Origin: Chitinophagales bacterium
GTDB taxonomy: Bacteria > Bacteroidota > Bacteroidia > Chitinophagales > Chitinophagaceae
Direction of reading: 5' to 3'
Length of the DNA stretch: 64,000 bases
Assembly (NCBI GenBank): GCA_017303455.1
Contig: JAFLBM010000014.1
Location: 62,001-126,000 of the forward strand
A model generated the notes under the pieces. It made no database searches and had not been told where the DNA came from. It saw only the letters and a program-made list of their open reading frames with translations. The stretch's first letter is position 1; each line of letters starts with the position of its first letter. Below are positions 41,946 through 49,839 of this stretch, in pieces. A program made the position numbers and the translations under genes.

Positions 41946-42764
41946 ATGGAAATAGAAAAATTCATTAAATCTGAACATAGTGTTCATAATATGGCACGGA
42001 TTCTTGGAGCTATTGGCAAGGCGTATATTAATCCCGTTTCAGACTATAGCCATACAAATCTCCGCTGGTGCGAAATAAATCACCACTTAGAAACAAGAAG
42101 TTTTACTTTACCCGGAGGTGATACGGTTTGGGTAAGTTATCATCCTGCTCATTTACATTTTCATGTATATGTGAATGATGAAAAAGATAACAAAAAGATG
42201 GTGCTGGTTAAGAATAATTCTATTGAATTTGTAAAACAGAAATTTGTAAAAATCCTCAATGACCTTGCTTTGGACGCAAATAAATTTTTGCCGAACCTCA
42301 GGTTCAGGCATCTTGAATTGCTGGATGATAATGGAAAATTATTTTTACCTGATAAACCCAGCCTGCACCAGTTTGAAACAATACGCAGCGAAGCAAACCG
42401 TATTTTGCAGGAGTATCTTTTGCAGAGTGGATTACAAAGTGAGATACGGGTATGGGAAAATAATTTTGATACAGGTATTTATTGTCAATTCGCAAATGGA
42501 ACAGACCAATATGCAGGTTATGCCCAGGCAGATAAGGAAGCATACGATAAACCTTATTTTTACAATAGTTTTTTTGTAAACGGAAAAAAAATTATTCCCA
42601 TTAATTTCAAACAGGCTAAAAACACTATTTGGGAAACCGAAAATTGGGGTGGCGCCATTTTACCAATGGACAGGTTTGAAACTATGGAAGAATTTTTAGC
42701 GGCCGCCCCCGCCTTTTTAAATGAAACAACTGAAATATTTTTATCATCAATAAAACAACAATAA
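41946..42764 (+). CDS. Protein of unknown function with His-rich loop
   Basis: A 272-aa soluble protein with no family recognised. A histidine-rich stretch SYHPAHLHFHVYV near residue 65 could bind a metal. An NLRFRHLELLDD segment follows at about 117. It is probably co-transcribed with the downstream small gene (7-base gap). Confidence 0.55.
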   Translation: MEIEKFIKSEHSVHNMARILGAIGKAYINPVSDYSHTNLRWCEINHHLETRSFTLPGGDTVWVSYHPAHLHFHVYVNDEKDNKKMVLVKNNSIEFVKQKFVKILNDLALDANKFLPNLRFRHLELLDDNGKLFLPDKPSLHQFETIRSEANRILQEYLLQSGLQSEIRVWENNFDTGIYCQFANGTDQYAGYAQADKEAYDKPYFYNSFFVNGKKIIPINFKQAKNTIWETENWGGAILPMDRFETMEEFLAAAPAFLNETTEIFLSSIKQQ

Positions 42765-42770
42765 CACAAA

Positions 42771-43322
42771 ATGAAATTAACAGAAAACAACTTGGTTGGA
42801 GCAGTAAAAGAATTAATTGGAAAGGGCTATTCTGATGATTTCAGGATTAAAGAAAATAAACTGGCAGCTACCCAATCGGGTATTGAGTTACAACCAAAAG
42901 ATTTTTCCATTGATGCAGCCTATAAGTTTGAGGGTGCAGAATCAGAGCTGGATACACAATATTTATTTGCAATTTCATCAACCGATGGAAAAACCAAAGG
43001 TTTGCTGATTGATGCACTTGATATTTATCAGGAATTAGAGGATGCTGACATTACTCAAAAACTTAATGTGCAATTTGAAACCTATGTGTTTGACGATAAT
43101 AAAGCCGAACAGAAATATGGTCTGCCCAAAGTATATAAAACGAAATTTGATGAAAATCCTCACCGCTATGAATTACGTTTGGGTTATCCTGATTTTCCAC
43201 CATGCCCCTTTGGAAATTCCTTTAGCATGCTGGGATTTGATAAAGACACCAATCAATATGTATGGTTAGTTACAAGCATCATTAAAGATAAAAGGCTTAG
43301 CAAAGTAGGATTTAACAAATAA
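42771..43322 (+). CDS. Small-domain protein of a Bacteroidota-specific family (member 1 of 3)
   Basis: A 183-aa protein whose N-terminal 95 residues have the pattern GY..DF.I....L........P.DF.ID..Y+FEG.....D..YLFAIS found in small Bacteroidota proteins often labelled phosphoribosylpyrophosphate synthetase without evidence. The C-terminal part ends in a hydrophobic strand. The genes at 44944 and 55950 encode shorter members, so three copies exist in this island. Function unknown. Its stop overlaps the next start (TAATGG). Confidence 0.6.
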   Translation: MKLTENNLVGAVKELIGKGYSDDFRIKENKLAATQSGIELQPKDFSIDAAYKFEGAESELDTQYLFAISSTDGKTKGLLIDALDIYQELEDADITQKLNVQFETYVFDDNKAEQKYGLPKVYKTKFDENPHRYELRLGYPDFPPCPFGNSFSMLGFDKDTNQYVWLVTSIIKDKRLSKVGFNK

Positions 43323-43708
43323 TGGACTGGTATCTTCCTATAACAATAATTCCAGGAGTTGGTGTACTGATTGTTTCAACAACCAACCAGATTATTGCTT
43401 TGAATATAGATATTGCACAGATGATATCCAATAAGAGTTGTATGGAGCAAATGCGGATTTTTGATAAAAAAAATAACCAGTTAAAAAAGCTGGCAAGAGC
43501 TACGGTATTATTTTATATCTCCAGCGCTTTATATGTTTTTTCCGGCTTGTCAGGCGCTTTTATGAGCAGCAGGGGTGTTTCTGAAGTTGTGTTAATTGCT
43601 GCAACGGCCTGCCTCTTTGCTGCCTTGGGTTATTTAATCTTTTATGGGCACGACTTAATAAAAATTCAGAAAATACAAGTAGAACAGATTAAAAACACAA
43701 AACAATGA
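43322..43708 (+). CDS. DUF2721-like membrane protein
   Basis: A 128-aa protein with three predicted transmembrane helices (about 5-25, 55-80, 88-108) and a conserved-looking internal cysteine. Its layout matches the DUF2721 family. It is linked by a four-base overlap to the following monooxygenase-like gene. Confidence 0.6.
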   Translation: MDWYLPITIIPGVGVLIVSTTNQIIALNIDIAQMISNKSCMEQMRIFDKKNNQLKKLARATVLFYISSALYVFSGLSGAFMSSRGVSEVVLIAATACLFAALGYLIFYGHDLIKIQKIQVEQIKNTKQ

Positions 43709-44034
43709 TTGTAGGAGTATTTAAAAGCAGGGTAAACCCTGATTTTGCTGATGAGTTTAAGAGACTGTATGCTGAAATGAGCAACCACATTGCCAGAATA
43801 GATGGTTATAAAGGCCACAAAATGTATAAAGCAGATGATGGTGAAGCTGTAGTAGTAGTGGAGTTTGAAGATGATGTATCCTTTGAAGCCTGGGACAAAC
43901 ATCCGGCGCATAAAAAAGCAAAAGAAAGAGGCAAGCTTGAAGTATTTGATTTTTATGATGTAATGGTGGGCAAAGTCTTTGAAAGGCATACTAAACCAGA
44001 GCAAGAACCTTTTATTCCTCCTTTTTTTATATAG
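43705..44034 (+). CDS. Antibiotic biosynthesis monooxygenase (ABM)-type protein
   Basis: A 109-aa dimeric-ferredoxin-fold protein with the ABM pattern: GVFKSRV at the start, GYKGHKMYK, VVVEFED, and WDKHPAHKKAKE near the centre. These small enzymes oxidise quinols or haem, or act as stress-related domains. It is in line with the OsmC gene three bases later. Confidence 0.75.
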   Translation: MIVGVFKSRVNPDFADEFKRLYAEMSNHIARIDGYKGHKMYKADDGEAVVVVEFEDDVSFEAWDKHPAHKKAKERGKLEVFDFYDVMVGKVFERHTKPEQEPFIPPFFI

Positions 44035-44037
44035 AAT

Positions 44038-44451
44038 ATGGCAACAACAGTAAATATTAAAAACATACCCGAGGGTTATCAATCCATTATTACCAATGGC
44101 AGGCACAGCATCGTTGGCGATGAACCCGTAAACAGCAAAGGCACAGATTTGGGCCTCAGTCCAAGTGAATTAGTATTAAGTGGCCTGGCCATGTGCAAGG
44201 TTGGAACGGTTAGGTACATTGCAAGAAAAAACAACTGGGAAATAGGCAATGTGGAAGCCACACTGGAGCAGGAAGTAAAAAGAGACAGCAGTGGAACACG
44301 TACCGTGGTGAAGGTAAATTTAAAAATTGAGGGTGATATTACCGAAGAACAAAGAGCCGAACTTTTAAAGCAGGCTGATAACTGCTATATACACCGCCTG
44401 CTAAATGGAGAATGGGATATTCAGCCAATTCAAACAGTGTTAGAAAAATAA
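44038..44451 (+). CDS. OsmC-family peroxidase
   Basis: A 137-aa OsmC/Ohr-like protein with redox cysteines in GLAMCKVGT and ADNCYIHRL, and the GDEP..KGTDLGLSPSELV block. OsmC reduces organic hydroperoxides and is recycled by a dithiol. A second OsmC domain is fused to a hydrolase at 52475. It stands three bases from the ABM gene. Confidence 0.88.
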   Translation: MATTVNIKNIPEGYQSIITNGRHSIVGDEPVNSKGTDLGLSPSELVLSGLAMCKVGTVRYIARKNNWEIGNVEATLEQEVKRDSSGTRTVVKVNLKIEGDITEEQRAELLKQADNCYIHRLLNGEWDIQPIQTVLEK

Positions 44452-44478
44452 CCGGGTTTTATTACAGGAAATATATCT

Positions 44479-44937
44479 ATGACAGGATTAACAAAAGCAG
44501 AGCTTATTAAGGGTTGGAAGCTGAAAACGATTACCGGTACTGATATACCTGATATAACCGCATTTGCCGGAAAGCCGCTGCTGATTTTATTTTTTAACCT
44601 GGGGTGCCCTGGATGTAAAGGAAGGGCCCTGCCTTTTGCCAATAGTATAGTAGTTGATTATGGTAATTTGGTAAATGTTTGCGGCATACACACAAATTTT
44701 GAGGGGCTTGACTACTCCGATGAGGAATTAATAAAGGCAAAGGAAACTTATTATATCAGGTTTCCTTATTACAGAGATTTTAATTTCAATACAACCTTTA
44801 TCAATTATGAAGCAGGAGGAACTCCGCACTGGATACTTACAGACAAAGAGTTAAACCCCGTTTATTCTATATTTGGCTCTGACCCTAATAATGCTTTACT
44901 TAGACTTGAATTAAAAATTAAAGAACTATTACAATAA
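44479..44937 (+). CDS. TlpA-like thioredoxin (cytoplasmic)
   Basis: A 152-aa thioredoxin-fold protein with C43-PG-C46 in LGCPGCKGRA and cis-proline block AGGTPHWIL. No signal peptide, so unlike the one at 29554 it is probably cytoplasmic and could reduce OsmC or MsrB of the same unit. It is 27 bases after osmC. Confidence 0.85.
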   Translation: MTGLTKAELIKGWKLKTITGTDIPDITAFAGKPLLILFFNLGCPGCKGRALPFANSIVVDYGNLVNVCGIHTNFEGLDYSDEELIKAKETYYIRFPYYRDFNFNTTFINYEAGGTPHWILTDKELNPVYSIFGSDPNNALLRLELKIKELLQ

Positions 44938-44943
44938 CAAATT

Positions 44944-45165
44944 ATGACAAAAGAAGAACTCATTAAAAAAGTTTCATCAGAAGGATACGCTGTAGACCTT
45001 ACACTTCAGGATGATTGCCTGTATTGCTCTGCCACAGAGGAGAGCTATTTTTTGCAAAATTTTGATGTAGTTATGGAATACGATTTTGATGAAAACGGGC
45101 AAACAAAAAAACTCAGAACTGTAGTATCAACCGAGTACGACCTTTCGGGATTTTATATAATCTAA
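44944..45165 (+). CDS. Small-domain family protein (member 2 of 3)
   Basis: A 73-aa protein with GYAVDLTLQDDCLYCSATE then NFDVVMEYDFD, the short version of the domain at the start of the protein encoded at 42771. Cysteines in CLYC are particular to this copy and could be redox active. It lies directly before msrB (13 bases). Confidence 0.6.
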   Translation: MTKEELIKKVSSEGYAVDLTLQDDCLYCSATEESYFLQNFDVVMEYDFDENGQTKKLRTVVSTEYDLSGFYII

Positions 45166-45178
45166 ATAAATAAATATT

Positions 45179-45625
45179 ATGCTTAAATGGAATGATGTAT
45201 TAAAGATTGCCAACAACGGCAACCCTGCTCCCGATAAAAGGGTAGAAAAAACAGAAGAAGAATGGAAAGAACTCTTAACAGAAGAACAATTTTTTGTAAC
45301 AAGGAATAAGGGAACAGAGCGGCCGCACAGTTCAGAAATGTGCAACCTGTTTGAGCCCGGCAAGTATGCTTGTATTTGCTGTGACACAGAACTTTTTGAC
45401 AGTGGGGAGAAATTTCAAAGCGGAACGGGCTGGCCTTCGTTTACACAACCATTAAAGGAAAACGCAGTGGCATATCATAAAGACGGCAGCTATGGAATGA
45501 TCCGCATAGAAGCGCTTTGCAATACCTGTGATGCACATTTGGGTCATGTATTTCAGGATGGACCTGCCCCCTCCGGCCTCAGATATTGTATAAATGCCGT
45601 TTCACTAAAAAAAATTAAAGAATAA
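45179..45625 (+). CDS. msrB: Peptide-methionine (R)-S-oxide reductase MsrB (copy 2)
   Basis: A 148-aa paralogue of the MsrB at 27547, with zinc C65/C68 and C114/C117 and catalytic C137 in RYCINAVSL at identical positions. The N-terminal block is nearly identical but the central loops differ, so the duplication is not recent. Cytoplasmic. Last gene of the third unit; a copy of the upstream element begins 15 bases after its stop. Confidence 0.95.
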   Translation: MLKWNDVLKIANNGNPAPDKRVEKTEEEWKELLTEEQFFVTRNKGTERPHSSEMCNLFEPGKYACICCDTELFDSGEKFQSGTGWPSFTQPLKENAVAYHKDGSYGMIRIEALCNTCDAHLGHVFQDGPAPSGLRYCINAVSLKKIKE

Positions 45626-45633
45626 GTAGGGCT

Positions 45634-45698
45634 GGGAAGAATTTACAAATTGGAGTGTTCTTTTGTTAATTAGCTATTATCATAAGGAGATATATTTG
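45634..45698 (+). promoter_or_regulatory. Upstream element copy 4 and -7 box
   Basis: AATTTACAAAT at 45640-45650 is followed after 40 bases by TATATTTG (45691-45698), a perfect Bacteroidota -7 box. Spacing equals that of copy 1. It should drive the unit from 45776 to the end of the island. Confidence 0.65.
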
Positions 45699-45775
45699 TA
45701 ATATCGGGATTAAAATACTAAAAAGCGAAATATAGAGGCATAATAGCTTAATGCCTCCAAATAAACACTTTTGAT

Positions 45776-46219
45776 ATGGATAAACTTTTATTGAAAAATA
45801 AACTACTTGAGAATGAACGAAACAAAGTAAAATCGTTCAAGGTTAATCTAACTGATTTTATCAATAATACACATATTGACTATCATGAAACCCGTGATAA
45901 TGACGACCACTCACATCATCACCAGGCTACAACAGATAGTAATATCGGGCATAAACATTTGCATGTTCATGAAGACCATATTGAAGCAATTGAAGCCATT
46001 GATTTTTCACCAAGTGCAGTAGTAGAACCCGGCGCCCTGGTGCAGGTAAATGACAGGTATATAGTGGTAGCCGTAGCAGAATCAGCTTTTCAGTTTGATG
46101 GTAAGGATATATTATCCATTTCTCCTGAAGCGCCATTATATCAATGTATGAAAGGGAAAAAAACCGGCGATACCTGTACTATCAACAACAATAATTTTGT
46201 TATAAAAAATATTTATTAA
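45776..46219 (+). CDS. GreA/GreB C-terminal-domain-like protein with His-rich segment
   Basis: A 147-aa protein. Residues about 35-62 hold a cluster of histidines (HSHHHQ, HKHLHVHEDH). The C-terminal half matches the GreA/GreB C-terminal FKBP-like domain: VEPGALVQVNDRYIVVAV, DILSISPEAPLY, MKGKKTGDTC. No Gre coiled-coil with acidic tip is present, so transcript cleavage is unlikely. It may bind metal or RNA polymerase. It is the first gene of the fourth unit. Confidence 0.7.
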   Translation: MDKLLLKNKLLENERNKVKSFKVNLTDFINNTHIDYHETRDNDDHSHHHQATTDSNIGHKHLHVHEDHIEAIEAIDFSPSAVVEPGALVQVNDRYIVVAVAESAFQFDGKDILSISPEAPLYQCMKGKKTGDTCTINNNNFVIKNIY

Positions 46220-46221
46220 TC

Positions 46222-46503
46222 ATGAAAGCGATATTCAATAAAACAGTAATCGCAGAAAGCGATAATACCATAAGCCTGGAAGGGAATACCTACTTCCCTC
46301 CTGACAGCCTGAAAAAGGAGTATTTTAAAGAAACCAATCATCACACCACCTGCCCGTGGAAAGGGGTTGCTTCTTACTATACCATTGAAGTAAAGGGGGA
46401 GATATGCGACAACGCAGGCTGGTTTTATAAAAACCCTACAGATGCCGCCAAAGAAATTAAAGACCATGTGGCATTTTGGAGAGGTGTAAGGGTTTCCCAA
46501 TAG
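46222..46503 (+). CDS. DUF427-family protein
   Basis: A 93-aa protein of the DUF427 family with CPWKGVASYY, AGWFYKNPTDAAKEI and VAFWRG at the C terminus. Function unknown. Two bases after the GreA-like gene. Confidence 0.85.
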   Translation: MKAIFNKTVIAESDNTISLEGNTYFPPDSLKKEYFKETNHHTTCPWKGVASYYTIEVKGEICDNAGWFYKNPTDAAKEIKDHVAFWRGVRVSQ

Positions 46504-46593
46504 TTTACAGTTATAAGATTCGTATTTTTTGCAATACAGAAAAATCTAATAATGTCTTAAAACATTTTTTTAATAAAAACAGGAGATTAATGA

Positions 46594-47115
46594 ATGACAG
46601 CTTTCTCAAAAATAGGATTTGGTGGCAGCTGTCACTGGTGTACCGAAGGCATTTTTGCTTCAGTAATTGGCGTACAAAAAGTGGAGCAGGGATGGATAGC
46701 CTCTGAAAACGAGAATGCTTATTTCTCCGAAGCAGTAATCGTTCATTTTGATGAATCTCTTGTGTCGCTTCAAAACCTGATTGAAATTCACCTGCACACA
46801 CATTCCAGCACTTCCAACCACTCCATGCGGAAGAAATACAGGTCGGCAGTATATACATTTACGGAAGAGCAGTTTCATCAATGTTCGCCCCTTATTAAAA
46901 CACTCCAATATAGTTTTGACGAATCGCTTATAACAACAGTTTTAAGGTTTGCAGCGTACAAACCAAATACTGACGATTACCAGGATTATTATTATAGCGA
47001 CCCCCGGAAACCTTTTTGCCAAACAAGCATCTATCCAAAATTACAGCTACTGGCAAAAAAGTTCAGTTCTAATATTAACAGAGATAAACTAAAAGAATAT
47101 AATATCACTTTATAG
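46594..47115 (+). CDS. Divergent MsrA-like protein with altered active site
   Basis: A 173-aa MsrA homologue in which GCFWC is GSCHWC: Cys13 and Cys16 remain but the pocket phenylalanine is histidine. The GHAE block is replaced by FSEAVIV, losing the usual histidine, though a glutamate is still close. The late DYQDYYY block is retained. Compared with canonical MsrA, the HDPT segment reads HSSTSNHSMRKKYRS. It could act on other sulfoxides or be a sensor. The preceding 90-base gap lacks the AATTTACAAAT element. Confidence 0.75.
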   Translation: MTAFSKIGFGGSCHWCTEGIFASVIGVQKVEQGWIASENENAYFSEAVIVHFDESLVSLQNLIEIHLHTHSSTSNHSMRKKYRSAVYTFTEEQFHQCSPLIKTLQYSFDESLITTVLRFAAYKPNTDDYQDYYYSDPRKPFCQTSIYPKLQLLAKKFSSNINRDKLKEYNITL

Positions 47116-48072
47116 ATGACAACAATAGGATTAGGTACAGCAGCAATAGGCCGTCCGCAATACATTAATATTAAACAAAAAACCGGTGCAGAAGATGAGC
47201 CATTTCAGTTAAGCCAATTCAAGCAGCAAGGCATTGCATTGCTTGAAACTGCTTACCAATCCGGCATTCGTTATTTTGATACAGCTGCCGGTTATGGTAT
47301 TGCAGAGGAAATGTTGACAGACTGGTTGTCTGGCAAACAGATTTCCGATATTACTGTAGCAACAAAATGGGGCTATACCTATGTAGCGGGGTTTGACCCG
47401 AATGCAAAAGTTCATGAAATAAAGGAGCACAGCCTTAAAAAACTTAATGCACAGTGGGAACATTCAAAAAAACTATTGCCCTATCTGTCGGTTTATCAAA
47501 TACACTCTGCCACACTGGAAAGCGGGGTGCTGGATAACATGGAAGTTTTGAGCAGGCTGGCAGAACTTAAAAATGAGTACCAAATAAAAATTGGTTTAAC
47601 CACAAGTGGAAGCAGGCAAAAAGAAGCGCTGCTTAAAGCCCTGGATATTGAGGTGGATGGCAAACCGCTTTTTGATGCCTGCCAGCTTACTTATAATGTG
47701 TATGAGCAAAGTATTTACGACATTGTCGCTAAAATAAAAAAAGCAAACATCAAAGTTATAGTAAAAGAAGCGCTGGCGAATGGCCGTGTTTTTGCCAATA
47801 AAAAATATCCGCATTATCTACCACACTATACCCTGCTCTACGAGCTTGCAGAAAAATATAATACCGGGGTTGATGCGGTAGCAATACGGTATTGCATGGA
47901 TAGTATTCAACCCAATGTTGTTTTAAGCGGGGCATATAATGAAGAAACCTTAATGCAGAACCTGGAGGCGTTAAACTTTAAATTAGAACCAGAAGAGTTA
48001 GAAGACATTAGGACAATGAATATAATGCCTGAATTTTATTGGAATGAACGAACTGCATTAACGTATAATTAG
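47116..48072 (+). CDS. Aldo-keto reductase (D-threo-aldose/pyridoxal dehydrogenase type)
   Basis: A 318-aa TIM-barrel aldo-keto reductase with YFDTAAGYG (catalytic Asp and Tyr), ATKWGY (Lys) and QIHSA (His) in the usual order. Reduces aldehydes or oxidises sugars with NADPH or NAD; substrate not determined. It directly follows the MsrA-like gene, with no gap. Confidence 0.88.
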   Translation: MTTIGLGTAAIGRPQYINIKQKTGAEDEPFQLSQFKQQGIALLETAYQSGIRYFDTAAGYGIAEEMLTDWLSGKQISDITVATKWGYTYVAGFDPNAKVHEIKEHSLKKLNAQWEHSKKLLPYLSVYQIHSATLESGVLDNMEVLSRLAELKNEYQIKIGLTTSGSRQKEALLKALDIEVDGKPLFDACQLTYNVYEQSIYDIVAKIKKANIKVIVKEALANGRVFANKKYPHYLPHYTLLYELAEKYNTGVDAVAIRYCMDSIQPNVVLSGAYNEETLMQNLEALNFKLEPEELEDIRTMNIMPEFYWNERTALTYN

Positions 48073-48074
48073 CA

Positions 48075-48530
48075 ATGATAAAAGCAAAATTTAAAAATAC
48101 AAGATATAGTGCAGAAGGTGCACCGCTGTTGCATATTGCAGAAGAGATGGCAAAAGCGTATGGATATACAGCCAACTTAAAAACTGATAAAGAACTGGCC
48201 CAGCTCATCCGCCTGCGGATAGCCACTCTTAACCAATGCAGCTATTGCAGTATTCTCCATCATAATGTTTGCAGGGAGCTGGGTATTAACCAGGAAAAAA
48301 CAGATTGCCTTGGTAGTTATTGGGAAAGCGAACTGTATTCAGAAAAAGAGAAAGCTGCTTTACTATATGCAGATGCCTTGAATATTGGAAAGGGAAAAAC
48401 ATTTGATGATGCACATCAGCAAATGCTTCGTTTTTTTACTGTTGATGAAATTGCCGAGGTTGCTGCCATTGTTATTAATATGAATTTGTGGACAAGAATA
48501 AAACTGGCACAGGGGGTTGTTCCTTATTAA
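48075..48530 (+). CDS. AhpD/carboxymuconolactone decarboxylase-like protein
   Basis: A 151-aa protein with the AhpD active-site pattern C55-S-Y-C58...H62 (NQCSYCSILHH). AhpD-like proteins act as alkylhydroperoxidases with a CxxC redox pair. It overlaps by zero to two bases with neighbours in a tight run. Consistent with peroxide defence. Confidence 0.88.
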   Translation: MIKAKFKNTRYSAEGAPLLHIAEEMAKAYGYTANLKTDKELAQLIRLRIATLNQCSYCSILHHNVCRELGINQEKTDCLGSYWESELYSEKEKAALLYADALNIGKGKTFDDAHQQMLRFFTVDEIAEVAAIVINMNLWTRIKLAQGVVPY

Positions 48531-48550
48531 ACAAGAAATTTATTTACATT

Positions 48551-49126
48551 TTGAAAAATCAACTTGCAAAAAAAATTCTGGCTTGCGAAACCTGTATTCA
48601 GTTTTTACCCAATAAACCAAAGCCAATATTTCAGTTTAATGAAAACAGCAGGATACTGATTATTGGACAGGCACCCGGGCAAAAAGTGCATGATGCCGGT
48701 ATTCCTTTTCTTGACAAAAGCGGTGAAACGTTAAGGAGATGGCTGGGAGTAACTGAAGAGCAGTTTTACACCCCATCATTATTTGCCATTGTACCTATGG
48801 GCTTTTGTTTTCCAGGAAAGGGAAAAACCGGAGACCTGCCACCACGGCCGGAATGTGCCCCGCAATGGCATGAAAAAATTTTAAAGCAATTTAAACATTT
48901 GCAGCTTACGCTTCTTATCGGCACTTATGCACAGAATTATTACTTGCAGGGCAATAGAGATAATTTAACCGATACCGTAAAGAACTATAAGAAATATCTG
49001 CCCGCCTATTTTCCATTGGTACATCCATCGCCACTCAACTTCAGGTGGCAGGCAAAAAACCCATGGTTTGAAAGTGAGGTGATACCCGTTCTTCAAAAAA
49101 AAGTAAAAAAAATATTAATCAAATAG
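48551..49126 (+). CDS. Uracil-DNA glycosylase-family protein
   Basis: About 191 aa from TTG 48551; the longer frame starts inside the previous gene and lacks motif support. It has motif A as IIGQAPGQKVHDAG and IPFLDKSGE, and motif B as VHPSPLNFR. Four cysteines (CETC, one in MGFCFP and one in PECAP) recall the iron-sulfur group of UDG families. It may excise damaged bases, but this subgroup is not characterised to my knowledge. Its presence adds DNA repair to the island. Confidence 0.8.
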   Translation: MKNQLAKKILACETCIQFLPNKPKPIFQFNENSRILIIGQAPGQKVHDAGIPFLDKSGETLRRWLGVTEEQFYTPSLFAIVPMGFCFPGKGKTGDLPPRPECAPQWHEKILKQFKHLQLTLLIGTYAQNYYLQGNRDNLTDTVKNYKKYLPAYFPLVHPSPLNFRWQAKNPWFESEVIPVLQKKVKKILIK

Positions 49127-49131
49127 CAACA

Positions 49132-49839
49132 TTGATTGCATCACTAAAAAATATCAACCTGAGTTTTTCCGGTAAAAAAATACTGGATAACTTTTCTATT
49201 GATTTTAATGAAAAAAAAATTACCGGGCTGCTTGGGTATAGCGGTAGCGGAAAATCAACCATCCTTAAAATAATAAACGGGATGGTGATGCCGGATGCAG
49301 GCAGTGTGCAGGTTTTTGGTAAGTCCTTTGATTATGCGATGGGAAATAAACTGCGTTTACAAATTGGGTATGCAGTGCAGCATGTAGGTATATTTCCGCA
49401 CATGACCGTGAAAGAGAATATTACTTTGCTGGCAAATATTACACAGCAGGACAAAAGTAAAATTGATGCAAGACTGAAAAGATTGTTGGAAATGGTACAG
49501 TTGCCTCAGAGTTATTTTTCCAAAAAGCCACATCAATTGTCAGGCGGAGAGCAACAACGGGTGGGCCTTTGCCGTGCATTTTTTTTAGAACCTCCTTTAG
49601 TTCTGATGGATGAGCCTTTTGCAAGCCTTGACTATCGCACCAAATCCGGCATTTATCACCACCTGCTGCATATTCAGCAAGAAGAACCTACCTCCATAAT
49701 AATAGTTACACACCAGTTTGAAGAAGCACAAATATTATGCGATGAGTTTGTATGGCTAAATGAAGGTAAAATTTACAAGCAGGGGGCAAAGTCGTTATTA
49801 ACTACCATTCAAAACGAGTTTAAAGAACAGCACATTTGA
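49132..49839 (+). CDS. ABC transporter ATPase, EgtV/OpuC-like
   Basis: A 235-aa ABC ATPase, TTG start: Walker A GYSGSGKST (35-43), signature LSGGEQQR, Walker B LVLMDEP and THQ switch histidine. The type resembles OpuCA/ProV osmoprotectant importers, and no CBS domain follows. It overlaps the fused binding protein-permease gene by four bases, and that gene is directly followed by egtB. The context makes ergothioneine or a betaine (hercynine) a likely substrate, as in the EgtUV system of Streptococcus and Helicobacter. Assignment to ergothioneine is inference. Confidence 0.88.
   Translation: MIASLKNINLSFSGKKILDNFSIDFNEKKITGLLGYSGSGKSTILKIINGMVMPDAGSVQVFGKSFDYAMGNKLRLQIGYAVQHVGIFPHMTVKENITLLANITQQDKSKIDARLKRLLEMVQLPQSYFSKKPHQLSGGEQQRVGLCRAFFLEPPLVLMDEPFASLDYRTKSGIYHHLLHIQQEEPTSIIIVTHQFEEAQILCDEFVWLNEGKIYKQGAKSLLTTIQNEFKEQHI

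Noticed and set aside
43322..43708. The three-helix protein as a holin
   Set aside because: It lies in the redox island far from wall enzymes and better fits the DUF2721 layout.
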